DNA of 64,000 bases from Desmodus rotundus (taxonomy: Eukaryota; Chordata; Mammalia; Chiroptera; Phyllostomidae). The translations under genes and the position numbers were made by a program. The stretch is from positions 200,114,143-200,178,142 of the forward strand of contig NC_071387.1 of assembly GCF_022682495.2 (NCBI RefSeq). Direction: 5' to 3'. Positions 34,424-46,839 of the stretch are shown in pieces. The notes below the pieces were generated by a model. It did not search any database and was not told where the DNA came from. It saw nothing but the letters and a program-made list of their open reading frames with translations. How positions within the stretch are numbered: the first letter of the stretch is position 1; every line of letters starts with the position of its first letter.

Positions 34424-34603
34424 AGTCTATGAAATTTAGACACTTTGCCCAAATATTGCTAAACTTTAATAAGAAACAGACTAGTGTGTAGTACATCATA
34501 CTTCATTTTAATAAGGTTTTCATAGGTTTTTTAATAAAGTGAGGATGTATAGGGAGATGATGTGTTTTTATAAACCGAGTACCCCGGGGTAAATGCAGTG
34601 TGA

Positions 34604-35504
34604 CAGTTGAAGTGCAGCCACCCCTTGGTGTCCCTAGAGGACTGGTCCCAGGACTTCCCTTGGATACCAAAATTCGAGGATGCTCAGGTCCCACATACAA
34701 AATGGCAAATACTGTACCTGCGCATAACCTATATGCATCCTTTTATATACCTTACATCATCTCTATATAACTTATAGTACCTAATACAACGTATGAGGGG
34801 GGACCCCCCAAAAACTGGAATTATCTTCTGGAGGGCAGGCCCCTTGTAGTACAGGCTTCCCCCACAAGATGAGTGTTCTAGGAACCCATCTGTACCAGTG
34901 TGCCTGCTGGTGGTCAGCAAATTTTTTCGGAGGACTCTTTTAACGCATTTGCCCATTTCATGACGGGTGATTTACAAGCACACCTGCCCACACCGAGCTC
35001 AGTGTTCAGCAGTTTCTGTCCAAAAAATGGCATGATCCCCGTGCCCCACCTCCCTACTCACCTGATCTCACCCGGGGAAGTTTGTTTCCCCGGATGAAAA
35101 GAGTGCTTAAAGGGAAACATTTTGCTGATATAGAAGAAGTGAAACAAAAAACAGCAGAAACACTAAAAGGTTTCAAAATCAATGAGTTCAAGAACTGTTT
35201 TGAGCAGTGGGAAAAAATGTCTTGATAAGTGCATTGCATCGAATGGAGAGTACTTTGAAAGAGACTGAAGTTTAAACATGTAAGAATGAATACACAATGT
35301 TTTATAAATAAATAATTGTTATACTGTATTGTTTTGAGAATAATGACAAGAAAATAATTGGTTCGTGTTTAGTACAGACACAACCATTTTAGACCGAACT
35401 ATATAGTGCATGTCAGGAATAATGTAACATTTTTTTCCAGATATTTTCGATCCAAGTTTGTTTGAATCCACAGATCCAGAACCTGAGGATTCAAGGGCCA
35501 ACTG
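34604..35504. mobile_element. MER2 (Tigger-related) DNA transposon, interrupted
   Basis: The left part (34,604-34,791) has 'cagttgaagtgcagccacccc', 'cttggataccaaaattcgaggatgctcagg' and 'cataacctatatgcatcc'. The right part (about 35,314-35,504) has 'ttgttatactgtattgttttgagaataatgacaag', 'ttttcgatccaagtttg' and a terminal CAAGGGCCAACTG. These are the two halves of MER2, about 380 bp when joined, near the 345 bp I recall for the family. A mariner divides them. Confidence 0.88.
34792..35313 (+). mobile_element. Mariner-type transposon family A, internally deleted, copy 2
   Basis: It begins TATGAGGGGGGACCCCCC at a TA inside MER2. It shares the order of copy 1: TTATCTTCTGGAGGGCAGGC, 'cagcaaattttttcggagg', 'gcccatttcatgacgggtga', the codons for the PHLPT transposase segment, and the C-terminal stretch around INEFKNCFEQWEKMS. 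The right inverted repeat (about 30 bp) is missing: MER2 text resumes straight after 'tgttttataaata'. Compared with copy 1 it has a further deletion of about 20 bp and lacks the TTTG expansion. Confidence 0.87.
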
Positions 35505-36950
35505 TAATAAAAAAATAAAAATTAAAAACTCCACAGGAATTAAAAAAAAAGGATTGGCTTAGCCATGTTAGGGTTTTCCCGGAATAATTTGCAATCAAAC
35601 AAAAACCTGTTCCACTGAAGGCTTAATTAAGTGAAAACTCAAAGTGTAACCAAGCTCACATACTGATTAAGGGGAGGAGGTGGCGGGAGACACTAGTCTG
35701 ATTTCCTAAGAGATAAAGGTTCTGAAACAGTTTTTGGGACTTGCTGTGAGGTGGGAGACAACATGTTTTACAGAGAGTGGGCCGGGGCAAGATGGTTAGA
35801 AGCTGAGTCCTGGCTTCAGTGTGTATGAACTTGTGACCTGAGACAGTCACGTCTTTTTGGAGTTGGATATTTACTCTACAGAGCTGATTTGTTAATGTAT
35901 TTTATTGATTTAGTTTTTCCATCACCACTTATCTCCCCATACCCTCTTTCACCTATTCCCTCCTCCCCTACTACAGGGCTGATTTTAGATTAATTCTCCC
36001 GTTCATCCCACCGGCTGGCACGATGGCCGAGGGTGACCATGTACATGACGGTTCTTTGAAAACTCATAAGTGCTGGAGATTTGTAAACTCCTGATTGTGT
36101 TCAAGTCTGTGCAGTAGCAGCCTAAGCCAAGGAGGGGTGGCCTCATACTGATCTTCAGGGAATCTAATGACTATTTGACTATATTTTTAATTAAAAATCA
36201 ACTTTGTGTATGTAATTACTGCTTCTTGAGTGCTTGAATAAGCCATTCCCTTTGTGGTCTTTTCTTCATTACAATCGATATGACCATCTCCTTGTGCATT
36301 AAAGTTACAAAGAACAGTTTCAGTCCAGCACCCATCCTTTCAGTTGCTTCGACTCATTTGTGAACTGAATGGTTGCTGTGCTAAATTCTATGGGGGATAA
36401 TCTGGTTCATCTTTACTCGGGAGCTCTCCACTGATGGAGACAAGAGCTATGATTGCATATGATTAACTATAATACAAAGCAGATGAAAAGTACTTATATG
36501 AATGACCCACAGTTCTGTTGATGCCCCAAGGAAAGGATTTATGTCTAGAGGGAGGTTCAGATAAGTTTTTATAGAGGTGAAATTTCATCAGCTAGATTTG
36601 GTTCAGTAACATACGCTAGACAAATGGACATAAAGCATGGAGGCAAAGAGTAGTCTGATTTGACTGCAGATACGTTATTACTTGGGGGAGGGAAGGGGAG
36701 CTATGGTTGGACAGACATGGCTGGAAAGCTGAGGCTACATCAGGAAGGGTTTTAAAAACAAAAGACAGGCAGAACAAAAAGCCAATCAGAAGAGAAGAGA
36801 GACACTTCCTCTTAGGAGATTGTGTCTTATTATTACTTTTCTTATACCAGAAGTAATACATGTCTGTATAGGGGGAAATCCTCACAAAATAATGAAAACA
36901 AACAGAAGAGGAAAATCATCATTTAAATATCACAATGACTCGGTTGCGTT
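35505..36950. other. Mostly unique sequence, no gene seen
   Basis: No exon was recognised. Around 35,890-35,990 the plus strand resembles the reverse complement of an L1 3' UTR ('tatggggagataagtggtgatgga' on the minus strand), but the match is too short to call. The rest appears single-copy. Confidence 0.4.
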
Positions 36951-37012
36951 CTAATCCACATTTTACAAAGTGAGAAAATCAGCTCAGATAGAATACATGT
37001 TGCCCAGGTTCA
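36951..37012 (-). repeat. MIR fragment
   Basis: 'ccacattttacaaagtgagaaaatcagctcagatag...tgttgcccaggttcact' is a diverged reverse complement of the MIR core, directly next to an LTR. Confidence 0.5.
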
Positions 37013-37013
37013 C

Positions 37014-37400
37014 TGATGTGGACTGAATTGTGTCCCCCATAAAACTCGTGTTGAGGAGCTGACCCTCAGTTGATAACGTTGGGATGTAACGCCTTTGGGA
37101 GAAGTTATGTCTAGATGAGGTCATGGGGATGGAGCCCTGCTCTGATGAGACTGGCGCCCTGGCTGGAAGAGACAGCAGGGAGCTTGCTTTTTTCTCCCCT
37201 GGAACTCTAACAAAGAAGACGGCGTGTGGCCACAGAGCAAGAAGATAGCCATCTACAAGCCACGGAGAAAGGTCTCATCAGAAACTGACCGTGTGGCACC
37301 CTGATCTTGAATGTCCAGCCACCAAAACTGTGAGAAAGTCACGTCAGGTGTGTAAGCCATTCAGACTGTTTGGTTTGGCAGCCCCTGCTGAGTAATACTT
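37014..37400 (+). mobile_element. MST/MLT1-type MaLR solo LTR
   Basis: 'gactgaattgtgtcccccataaaactcgtgttgagg', 'cctttgggagaagttatgtctagatgaggtcatggggatggagccc', 'gccatctacaagcca' and 'accaaaactgtgagaaag...gtgtaagccattcagactgtttggtttggcagcccctgctgagtaata' run in LTR order on the plus strand. No internal retroviral DNA is present. Confidence 0.82.
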
Positions 37401-37683
37401 TCACATGGCTGCTTGGTCGGGGTTAGAACTCAGTCTCACATCACACTGTTAACCTCAACATTAAATAAAAATGATAAATTCTACACCCCACAGCTAAGGC
37501 AAATAATAATAATAATAACAATACCCAAACAATATTTTCTAAGTACTTGTATCAATTCAAGAAATCCTTACTATAAATTTATGGAAATGGTTATAAGTTC
37601 TTACATTAATAAAATAATTTTGAATGTCTTATAAAATAACATTTAAACTAATGAATAAATAATGGAGAATGATTAATAACCAT

Positions 37684-37873
37684 CTTTAAAAATTTTGTTT
37701 TGAGGGAGAAAGAGAGGAAGGGAGAAAGAGAGGAAACAACATTAATTCGTTGTTCCACTTATGTATGCATTCACTGGTTGCTGCTGCTTGCATGTGCCCT
37801 GATGGGGATCAAACCCACAGCCCCCATGCAGCAGGACAATGCTCCAACCAAGTGAGCTATCCAGGCATGGCCA
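37684..37873 (-). mobile_element. Old VES-like SINE
   Basis: On the minus strand the body runs from 'ggccatgcctggatagctcacttggttgg' through 'gggtttgatccccatcagggcacatg' to a purine-rich then T/A-rich end. The B box (GGTTTGATCCC) and tail are more diverged than in the other three copies, and no target-site duplication was found. It is probably an older member. Confidence 0.75.
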
Positions 37874-38270
37874 TGAATGTTCTGTTGATGATGATACATT
37901 AGATTCAGTATGTATACACAACTCTACATAAAGTTTTTTGTTGTGTTTTGTTTTGTCTGGAATTAGTTCCTAGACTGACAGTGTTCCAGGAAAAAAAAAT
38001 TTTGTAATCTCATGCTTCAGATACTCATTGTGAAAAATTATGACAGCCTTGAAATAGAAGAATCTGGAATGTGAGGCAGCACAAACACACGGGACACAAA
38101 TATTCAGACTGGCTCTGAAAATGTTCATTTGTTTAGAAGCATAAATGTAAAGTTTGTAAAGAAAATTCAGAGTAAGATGCCTGATGGTGTGGATAAACTG
38201 AAGCACTCAGCCACCAGTAATGATCTGTCTAGAGCAGCAGTTTTCAACAGGTGCACCAAAAGGATTTCTT
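37874..38270. other. Unique sequence, no gene seen
   Basis: AT-rich, single-copy looking. It ends with the target site used by the RPS3A retrocopy. Confidence 0.45.
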
Positions 38271-38272
38271 AA

Positions 38273-39158
<886 letters not shown>

Positions 39159-39295
39159 AAAACATGCAGTACCTGACTATTTAGTTAGGGGCACTGACCT
39201 CTTTTCACTTAGATTGTCAAATACGTGACAACAGCCAACACAATAGCCATCCAGTGTGAATGAATCAAAATTATATCTACTTTTTTTTGTCAGAT

Positions 39296-40222
39296 TGTTA
39301 CTGAAAAACAGTCTGTTTGGAGCACCAAGGTGTCCCCTCCTTTGGCAAAGATGGTGGCAAGGGGAGGTTCTTACACTGAGTATGGGAAAAGCTAGCAAGA
39401 TAATTGGATGGGAAAAAAAGCCCTTCCCCTCACTTCTAGTGCCAGATTGGGGGTGTGACCATGAAAATCAGGCACATCCACCATGAGTAAAAGTCAAAAT
39501 GGCACAGGGGGAGGTGCTGACCAAAAAGAGACCCGCAGTCTAGCCTGGGAAAGGAAGAGATTGGTTGTGAGATGGACCCACTCAAAGCATGCAAAAGTTT
39601 GGGGAGTTGATTGATAATTTTTGGAAAAAGCATTTGGTCTGTCCCACACCCAAGCTAATTAATCCCAGACGAACAAAGAAGCTCTCTTAATGTCTCTTGC
39701 TAGTGACCTACATTCACATGGGACACTGGCCTGCTTTTTCCACAGGCCACATGACCTTAGCAGCCAAGTAGCCCATGGCCTCCAGGAAGGAGCCTCTTGC
39801 TCACTCCTGCCCATCTGGTGATGCATTTGCCTGTGCCTTCTCATTCTCTCTCTCCTAGAAGCACCCAACTGTGTGGCTCCAGCAGCTGCATGGCCCATGG
39901 CCGTGCGGGCTCCACACACGGGGTTCAAAAGGGAGCCTAAAAGGAACAGCAGTTGGGAATAAACTAAGCTGCAGGGATGGGGACTAACACTGCTTAGCAG
40001 CTGCCTGCAGGCTCCAAAGGACTGTACTTTAAAGTGGAGCAGGAACTCTGGACACTGGCTTTTGTCTTGGCCTTACAGAGGGCGGTTGGACTTCTGCCAT
40101 GGGAGAGAGAGGAGATGGGAATCGCCATTCTCCCAGACTGACAGCACTGAATAAAACCTCTTCCTCTTTGCAGCAGCGCCTGCCTCTTGAGATTGGCTTT
40201 TGTGACAACGGGCAGCTGAACC
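39296..40222 (+). mobile_element. Solo LTR of a gammaretrovirus-like ERV
   Basis: A TG start near 39,296 (TGTTACTGAAAAACAGTCTG) leads to a U3 without coding sequence. AATAAA lies at 40,150-40,155, followed by 'cctcttcctctttgcagcagcgcctgcctcttgagattggc' and an end near GGGCAGCTGAACC. The spacing of polyadenylation signal and CT-rich U5 is typical of gammaretroviral LTRs. No primer-binding site or internal gene follows, and a clear short target duplication was not found. Confidence 0.72.
40150..40155 (+). promoter_or_regulatory. LTR polyadenylation signal
   Basis: AATAAA about 70 bp before the end of the LTR, followed by a CT-rich U5. Confidence 0.65.
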
Positions 40223-40225
40223 TCT

Positions 40226-41680
40226 TTTTTTGTTTGGTTACAGGATTGGCAAAAAATATATTTTTTGATGTCCTGCAGAATTTTAATTAGTTTATGTGTG
40301 TCACAAGATGAAAAAGTTGAAATAGCTGGTCTAGAATAAATTATCTTTGTTAGATAAAGGTCCTGTCACAATAGAAAAGAACTTGGAAGGATCATAAAAG
40401 GACCAGAAAAGCATAATTAGTGGTAATAGAAGAAATAAAGGTATAAAGGAATGAATGAAAGAACGGTTCTTATAAAATTATAATAGTTTTGATAATTAAT
40501 ATCACGAAGGGTCAGTTTTAACTGAATATTGAAAGACGTAATCAAATCCACTTCTCCCTTCAAAATTTTCTCTCCTTGCCTACAAATCTTGTAAACTCTT
40601 TTATTTTTCAATATTGTTCATATTCTAAATTTTCTTTCAGAAAAGCAACACTTTGATTTTAGAGAAGAAAAATCTCATTCCAGGCTATTTCTCCAATCCT
40701 ACAAAAATAGTTTTACAAAAATAAACAATAACTCTAGTAATTGTACAAAGTTCAAACCTGATCCATCCTTTGATAATGAGATACTGAATGCATTAACCAC
40801 AGAGCTTAAACAGCCAGTGATCAATTCTTTGTTCAACGGTACCACCAGCAAGGTGGGTCTCTCATACCCATAAAATAGATTCAACAAATGCATGTATCCT
40901 GGTATCATAGGAAGATCAGATTAATCATAAAATAAAATTAATACAATGATATGAATTATATTTATAAAGATGTCTTCAAGTAAGGGATACATAAGAACAT
41001 CCAATTTCCCAACCTTCATTTTAAAATAATTGAGATAAGACAAAAAGATCAGCAGACACAGACCAAATTAACTCCTTTGTTTAGGAAGTTCTTTAAGAAA
41101 ACCTGGCTTGCATCTGCATGCATGTTGGGTTTCTTGTACGGAACCCCAGGACTAGGCAAACTTACAAATCAGCATGGGACTCGGGGAGAACTCCCTACGG
41201 GCAGGGGTGTGACCCCTCCTAGGGGAGCAGGAGCAAGACCGACTGTCCATGGGCAGTGAGCTCCTAAGGAAAAAAGCAAATGCAGGACCTCAGTGACCCA
41301 TGCCTCCTCCCTCCATCCAAGCTCAGTCATCAATCATGTCTATGAGGGGATAGGCTTAGGAGTGCTAAGTAACCTAAAGTTTCTCTACATGGAAGCAAGC
41401 ACCAGAAGTTAAAAAGAAGTGTTTCCCTGCTCACAACATACACTGTAGTAATTTCTGACATGTAATCTCTCCAGAGGATGACCTAATCAACACATCAAAA
41501 AGGTCACCGGGTCCAGGTCCCCAGAACCTCTTATGTCAGGCAAAGGGTAGTCAGCCTGAATAATGGAACAACTATGCAGGCCCTGTCACAATAGAAAAGT
41601 TGTTCTTGTCACAACTGCAAGAACAACTATGTAGTGATTCCAAAGGTATAATAAGAATTGATTAGACCACTTCCTACACA
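40226..41680. other. Unique or unrecognised sequence
   Basis: No exon was recognised. An 18-bp string CCTGTCACAATAGAAAAG occurs at about 40,363 and again at about 41,581, but the surroundings differ. A CpG-containing stretch at 41,130-41,260 has no open frame of note. Confidence 0.4.
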
Positions 41681-41682
41681 CT

Positions 41683-41815
41683 AGGATGGCTTTAATAAAA
41701 ACTACAGAAAAAAACAAGTTTGGAAAGTTTGTGGAGAAATTGGTCCCTTGTGCATTGCTGGTGGGAATGCAAAATGGTGCAGCTGCTGTGAAAAACAGCT
41801 TGGCCAGATGATATT
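41683..41815 (+). mobile_element. L1 ORF2 fragment
   Basis: 'cactaggatggctttaataaaaact' and 'tggtcccttgtgcattgctggtgggaatgcaaaatggtgcagctgctgtg' are plus-strand L1 ORF2. The fragment stops where an LTR begins. Confidence 0.8.
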
Positions 41816-41819
41816 TTCA

Positions 41820-42310
41820 TTTATAATAACAAATATATATTTGGTTTTAGTCCCATTTCCTACAGGAAGTCATAAAACCCTTGGAATGTTCTAAATATTG
41901 CGAGCAAACAAAAGATGTCTCTTGTTATGTTTATAAGGTGACCTTTGAACCCCACCCAAGGATGGGCTGGTTGCCAGTAGAACCAACCATGTGATTAAAG
42001 GGTTGGAACTTCCATTCCCACCTCTGATCTTAGCAGAGGAAAAAGCACCTGGAGGCTGAATCAATCACCAATGGCCAATGATTATATTGATCATGACTAT
42101 ATAATGAAGCCTCCTTAAAAACCCAAAGGACAGAGTTCAGAGATTTGGGAAGAGTGGCACACCCAGAGAGGGCATGGAATCTGTGTGCACCCTTCCCACA
42201 TACGATGCGCTATGCATTTCTCCCATCTGACTGTTCCTGAGTTATATCCTTTTATGAGAAACCAGCGGTCTGGCAGTAAAGTGCTCCGCGGCGCTAGCAC
42301 CTGTGAGCCT
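41820..42310 (+). mobile_element. Retroviral LTR relic, probably ERVL-like
   Basis: 'aaccccacccaaggatgggctggttgccagtagaaccaaccatgtgattaa', 'tgaatcaatcaccaatggccaatgat', 'ataatgaagcctccttaaaaacccaaagg' and 'ctgttcctgagttatatccttttatgagaaacc' follow a mammalian LTR consensus in order. I recall the consensus but not the exact family name. Confidence 0.65.
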
Positions 42311-42469
42311 TGGCATCCGCCCCAGCAGGAAAGCGAGGCTAGAATGCAGAGACCCTGGCTCAGCCCAGGCCCTGGGCACTCATTACAAATGGAGTGGGTA
42401 CATTTTATTCAAATCCAAATTTAATTTATCTTAAATATGATTATTAAATATATTTTATGAAAACAAAAT

Positions 42470-42700
42470 TTAAGAAGCCCTTCCAAGGGCTCGCTAATTG
42501 CTGCACTGCTCTTACACATCATGCTTCCATTCCTCTAAGAGCTTTACGAAGGCAAATCCATTTACTACTTCTAGCAGTCCTCCGAGGTGGCTCAATTACT
42601 ATTCCCATTTTACAGGTGAGGAAATTGAGGAAGGGAAAGATTAGGTAACTCCCTCGAAGTCATACAGTTAGCATGTGACAGAGTTGTGTTTAAACACTTG
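42470..42700 (-). repeat. MIR SINE relic
   Basis: ATTCCCATTTTACAGGTGAG, 'gaaattgaggaagggaaagattaggtaactcc' and 'gaagtcatacagttagcatgtgacagag' are the reverse complement of MIR. It is one of the better preserved MIRs in the window. Confidence 0.82.
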
Positions 42701-43239
42701 ATTTTGGATGACAGAATGAGCTCATTCATCTCCTCACCCAACTGACCAGACTCCTGGGCATAGGGGTGGGGGTGGGGGGTGGGAAGGTCTGAAGAAAACT
42801 GTGGGTTTCACTATTCTTCCTGTCTCCCCATTTCCCTTTCCTTCTTTGCTTGGTGCCTCTAGTTTTCAAAATACTTATCCACTCAGTTTGTGCTATCCCC
42901 AGTTGGCATTTGAAAGGGTATTGTGCAAATATTTTGGGTCATACATGTGATTTGTGTCTTCTTGGTCCATGGGGTCCTGAGGGTGCCTGGGACCACAGTT
43001 CTTACTGACCCCTCAGCCTCAACTCCTGAGCAGGCATGTCCTCAGTGGGAACCATGAAGTCAGTTGCTGCAACAATTTCAAAAGGTGTCACACAGGCTTC
43101 TGGCATTCTGTGCCCACTTGTAAAGAGTTTCCTAAATAAGACTCTCCACCCAGAAGACAAGGAGGGTCACAGTGCTCCTCTGGCAGCGAGGCCGTCAGGC
43201 CTGCCAAGAGAGCTGCATAAACCTTTGGCTTCCTCTGCA
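42701..43239. other. Unique sequence, no gene seen
   Basis: A G-rich run is present at 42,762-42,782. The 114-codon plus-strand frame at 43,036-43,380 runs on into L2-like DNA and has no recognised domain. Confidence 0.4.
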
Positions 43240-43420
43240 TCCCAGCCGCCCTTGTCTCCCCACGTTTCATCTGAATTACATTTCCTAACTGCCTCCACTC
43301 AGCCAGCTCCCAGTCCACTCCTCAAAGAGCAGCCAGAGGAGTCTGTTTCTGAAGCCAGTTTGACTGTGTCACTCCACTGACTGATGACCTTCAACGACAC
43401 CACATCACATCACCTTCACT
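43240..43420 (+). repeat. L2-like relic
   Basis: 'cccagccgcccttgtctccccac' and 'ctgaagccagtttgactgtgtcactccactgactgatgacctt' resemble the L2 3' region. Divergence is high. Confidence 0.4.
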
Positions 43421-43829
43421 GCTGTTTCTTCAGTTTTAGGAGGTCGAAGAATCCATGGGAGATCAGGTTAAAGATGCAAATAACTGGCTCACTCCAGACT
43501 TGTGAAATTGATCTCTGGGTGATGCCGATGCACATATTTTAGGAGAAATACTAACCTATAGGATCAAGTTCATTTTCCTTAACATGGTATGTAAGCTGAC
43601 TCTATAAGAATGTACATTTCTGAATGCCTCTCCAACCTTTTCTCCTGGGAGGGCCCGCCTGCAAGAATGACAGTAGGTAGTCCTGTGCATCTTCACACCA
43701 CTTCCCACTTCCCTCTGTCTTTGTTGAAGGCTGCTGTATACGGTAGGACGGCTGTGCATTGGACAGCTCTCAGGGCCATCACTTACATTGTAGTCTGAGT
43801 GATGGACGCCCTGCCATGGTTCATAATCT

Positions 43830-44125
43830 CTTTCATCCCTGGAATGCTCCTTGACTTCCTCTCTACCTGGCTTAGCTCCCAGTTATTTTATAACACACAG
43901 CTCCAGTATCATCAATTTTCTGGACCCCAGGACTGTTTGAGTAGCTCTATTATCCTATTTATTACGTGGTATTTCCATGTTCTTTTTCTACATCTGTGTC
44001 TTCAGCAGATATGAGCAATTTGAGGGTGGGGTCTTACTTATCTACTTACCCTTCCTATCAAGCATAATGCTAGATCCAAAGTGGACAGTCCATAAAGGCT
44101 TACAGAAATTAATGAATAAAATTTG
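43830..44125 (+). repeat. L2 LINE 3' end relic
   Basis: 'tcttcagcagatatgagcaatttgagggtggggtcttacttatctac...agcataatgctagatccaaagtggacagtccataaaggcttacagaaattaatgaata' is the L2 3' terminus. The upstream 'cctggcttagctcccagttattt' also fits. Confidence 0.65.
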
Positions 44126-44129
44126 ATGA

Positions 44130-45540
44130 TTAGACCAGCATTCATTCATCCATTCATTCATTCAAAAACTGTGTTCCTTCTGAAGCTGATCCCATATATT
44201 GACAAAAATGTAGCAATGTCAAAGGAAAATTATATGTTTAAGTAGATTTCTGTATTTTGAAGGTGTTTTAGCAGTAACTAGGAAAACTCAAGTGGTTTGA
44301 AATAAGAAACACATTTGTTGGGTTTCACGGGAAGGGATTCTAAGGCAGGATGCACTAGAGTCTCCTCCAGCAGCTTCAGCGCGCCCAGCGGGCTCAGCTT
44401 CCCTCTGCCTCCTGTTCACCCACAGCGACAGCTGACTCCCTCCAGCTTATTAGACAGCTGCGTCTTTTAAGTCTGGTGAAGCCACAGTCCCCAGAACATG
44501 CTTCCATGTTCATTCCAATGGCAATCACTGGGAAAGGGGTTGAGAAAACCTTGTAACTGAACCTCGTAACAAATCCACCTTTTGAAAATGAAGGTCTGTT
44601 CCCCAATTTTCCCAAACGCATTTTCATATTCAGTGGAAAGGGATGGACTGGATATTTGGGAGACGCCCCCAGCAAGCACAGCAAATACGGAGGACCTGCT
44701 GTGCTCTGGAAGGCACTCAGCAGTCCCACGGCAGCACCTGCCCAGAGAGAGGCCCAGGCTGCCACACTGAATAGGACTTGCCTTTAAAACTGAGGAAATG
44801 TCATGCATCTCAGCTGTACCTCTTTTCTCATCTTAGTTTTAATTTCGGGGAAATTAGTCTTTCGACTTCCAAGAAGCAGAGATTTGTCAACAAGCCCGAA
44901 TCCCCACCTTGTTACTTCCTGCCCGGGGAGGCAGCCTCTCAGGACCGCGCAGTGAGAGGGGCGATGGCTGCTCCCTTCCCAGTGAGGGTGAGAAGTTCCC
45001 GGAATCGTGGTGACATGTGGGCGGTGTTTGCAGCAGGACAAGTCAGCCCATGAACCATTCAGTTCCGAGAGGAACACACAGGTCAGCTCCTGCTCCAGGT
45101 TTTCGGCTCTCGGCATTTCTTTTCCTCTCTCTCTTCAAGGACGAATGCAGAGGAGAAGATGAGTGTTTAGGTGAGAAAGTATTTTTCTTGCCCTGATATG
45201 TGTTGAAAATAGGCCACCTCTTTATCTTGCTTCCATTTTCTGTCCTTGTGAGTTCAACTGCACAGCAACCTGCCTGACCAAACCGAAAGCTCATGCTAGT
45301 TTATTGTGTTGAGTCTGCCACACTTTGGAGTGTTGTGCAGGTTCATTTCGACTTGTTATTTGATTCCTTCAGTGACAATCATTTTTCATGGTTCCCATTC
45401 AACTCCTCCTTACTCAGAGTGAGGGAGGGTAAAAAAAAAAAAGGAAAAATGTGTAATATTTCCCTATCTTACCTCTCCTTTTCTCTTGCTATTAGTACTC
45501 AAGAGTCTAAGTACCAGACAGGAAAGGCACCTTAACATAA
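44130..45540. other. Unique sequence, no gene seen
   Basis: A somewhat GC-rich block at 44,370-45,060 has overlapping frames on both strands (44,394-44,765 and 44,467-44,808 minus; 44,778-45,053 plus). None contains a recognised motif and they overlap in different frames, so I do not call a gene. Confidence 0.4.
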
Positions 45541-45544
45541 GTAA

Positions 45545-45850
45545 ATAACTGACATTTTAGTGAATTCCATGTTCCAGATGCTGACACTACTAATTTTGTG
45601 TATATGTGTGTGTGTGTGCTGATTTTACATAGGTATGTATATGCATTAAGAGATATATGTCTCACAAACACATTAAGTGATACATTTATATCACTTAATG
45701 TTCACAAACATATGATATAAATATTATTTTTACATCTGTTAGTATTCCTCGTTTACTGATGAGGAAACCTGGCCCGGAAGGTGACTTGCTTTCCCATACT
45801 AGGCTGTGAAGTGATGGAGACGGGAAGCAGATCCCGGGGCCTGGTTGCAG
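45545..45850 (-). repeat. MIR SINE relic with inserted TG run and hairpin
   Basis: The right part has 'tcctcgtttactgatgaggaaacctggcccggaaggtgacttgc', the reverse complement of the MIR core. The left part has 'gaattccatgttccagatgctgacac', the MIR 3' side. Between them lie a TG microsatellite (45,600-45,619) and a perfect 12-bp inverted repeat at 45,671-45,700. Confidence 0.6.
45671..45700. repeat. Perfect 12-bp inverted repeat
   Basis: CATTAAGTGATA and TATCACTTAATG are separated by 6 nt. The block is bracketed by direct copies of TCACAAACA at 45,662-45,670 and 45,702-45,710. Confidence 0.9.
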
Positions 45851-46839
45851 AGCTTGAACTCTCAGAACTGTGCTGCACTGTGGCACCGGGAGGCTGCCTC
45901 CTGCCACTTCTGCTGGGACTGCCAGCTCTGTACAGTCGGCAGCAGCTCTCCCAAAGGTTTCTGCCATGCCTTCCCCATCCATCCATCCTTTCAGCCATCC
46001 AGCAGTTCTTACTGAGTACCTGCTCTTGTGAGGCGATCTGCTAGGCCCTGGGCTCACAGGATGAATGAGATGGATGGAGACCGTGCTCAGCCCTTAGGGG
46101 CCTCCTAGTCTCCTGACAACTAACAACGATCCCCCTGGTAACAGCTCTTCTTCCAACATTTCCCCTCAGCCTTCTCTTTTCCAAGAAAATCACTCCCAGT
46201 TCTTATAACATTTACATTCTGGCTAGAGGAATTGGGGTTAAAGTAGAGTGTTCTGTGCCCTGAAGGCATGCAAAGAATATGCAGAGCCCACGGAAAAATT
46301 AAACCTATGATAAGATGAATAACAAGATCTTCATCCCAAGAATCTCAAGCAGGTATTTCTAAAAGTGTCTGATTTAAGAATTCTCCCATACACACTCATT
46401 TATCATCGTCACGAGGCAGAAATTTTGTACATTCATCATCACATGAGTTGTTATTTCCTTTAAAATATATTCCTTATGGTAGAATTGAGATATACAGTAC
46501 AATAAAAATAACAGTGAAGCAGCGGTCTGCAGTCTGTCATCCTATAACATTAGTCAAGTTTATGTTCATCTCTCTGTTTGTCTTGTAGGACTGAGTATTA
46601 CCAAGCACCAGTGGGCACCACTGGGTGCTTGGGTTATGAGAGGCTACGAGGAGCCTGACTGTAATGCTCCAGAGAGAGTTCATGTCCTTAGGTCATCCCT
46701 TAAGCCAGTAGCCTGCCCACTCTAACATTCTGGCCTCATTTCTGGCCACTGTCCCACATGAGCTGTGGGGATTCACTGCCCTTCTTCAACCGGAGCACAG
46801 AGGGTCATGCTTCCATGACTTTTCTCAGCTACTCTCTCT
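45851..46839. other. Mostly unique sequence
   Basis: A segment at 45,985-46,110 ('ccatccatcctttcagcc...ttcttactgagtacctgctcttgtg...gctaggccctgg') follows a common old mammalian repeat with the theme 'tattgagcacctactatgtgccaggc'. The rest was not recognised. Confidence 0.4.

Noticed and set aside
40363..41600. Direct repeat CCTGTCACAATAGAAAAG at about 40,363 and 41,581
   Set aside because: Identity is confined to 18 bases and the flanks differ, so chance or a short shared repeat word is more likely than a duplication.
43036..43380. 114-codon plus-strand frame at 43 kb
   Set aside because: Its second half lies in L2-like DNA and it has no domain, start context or splice signals.
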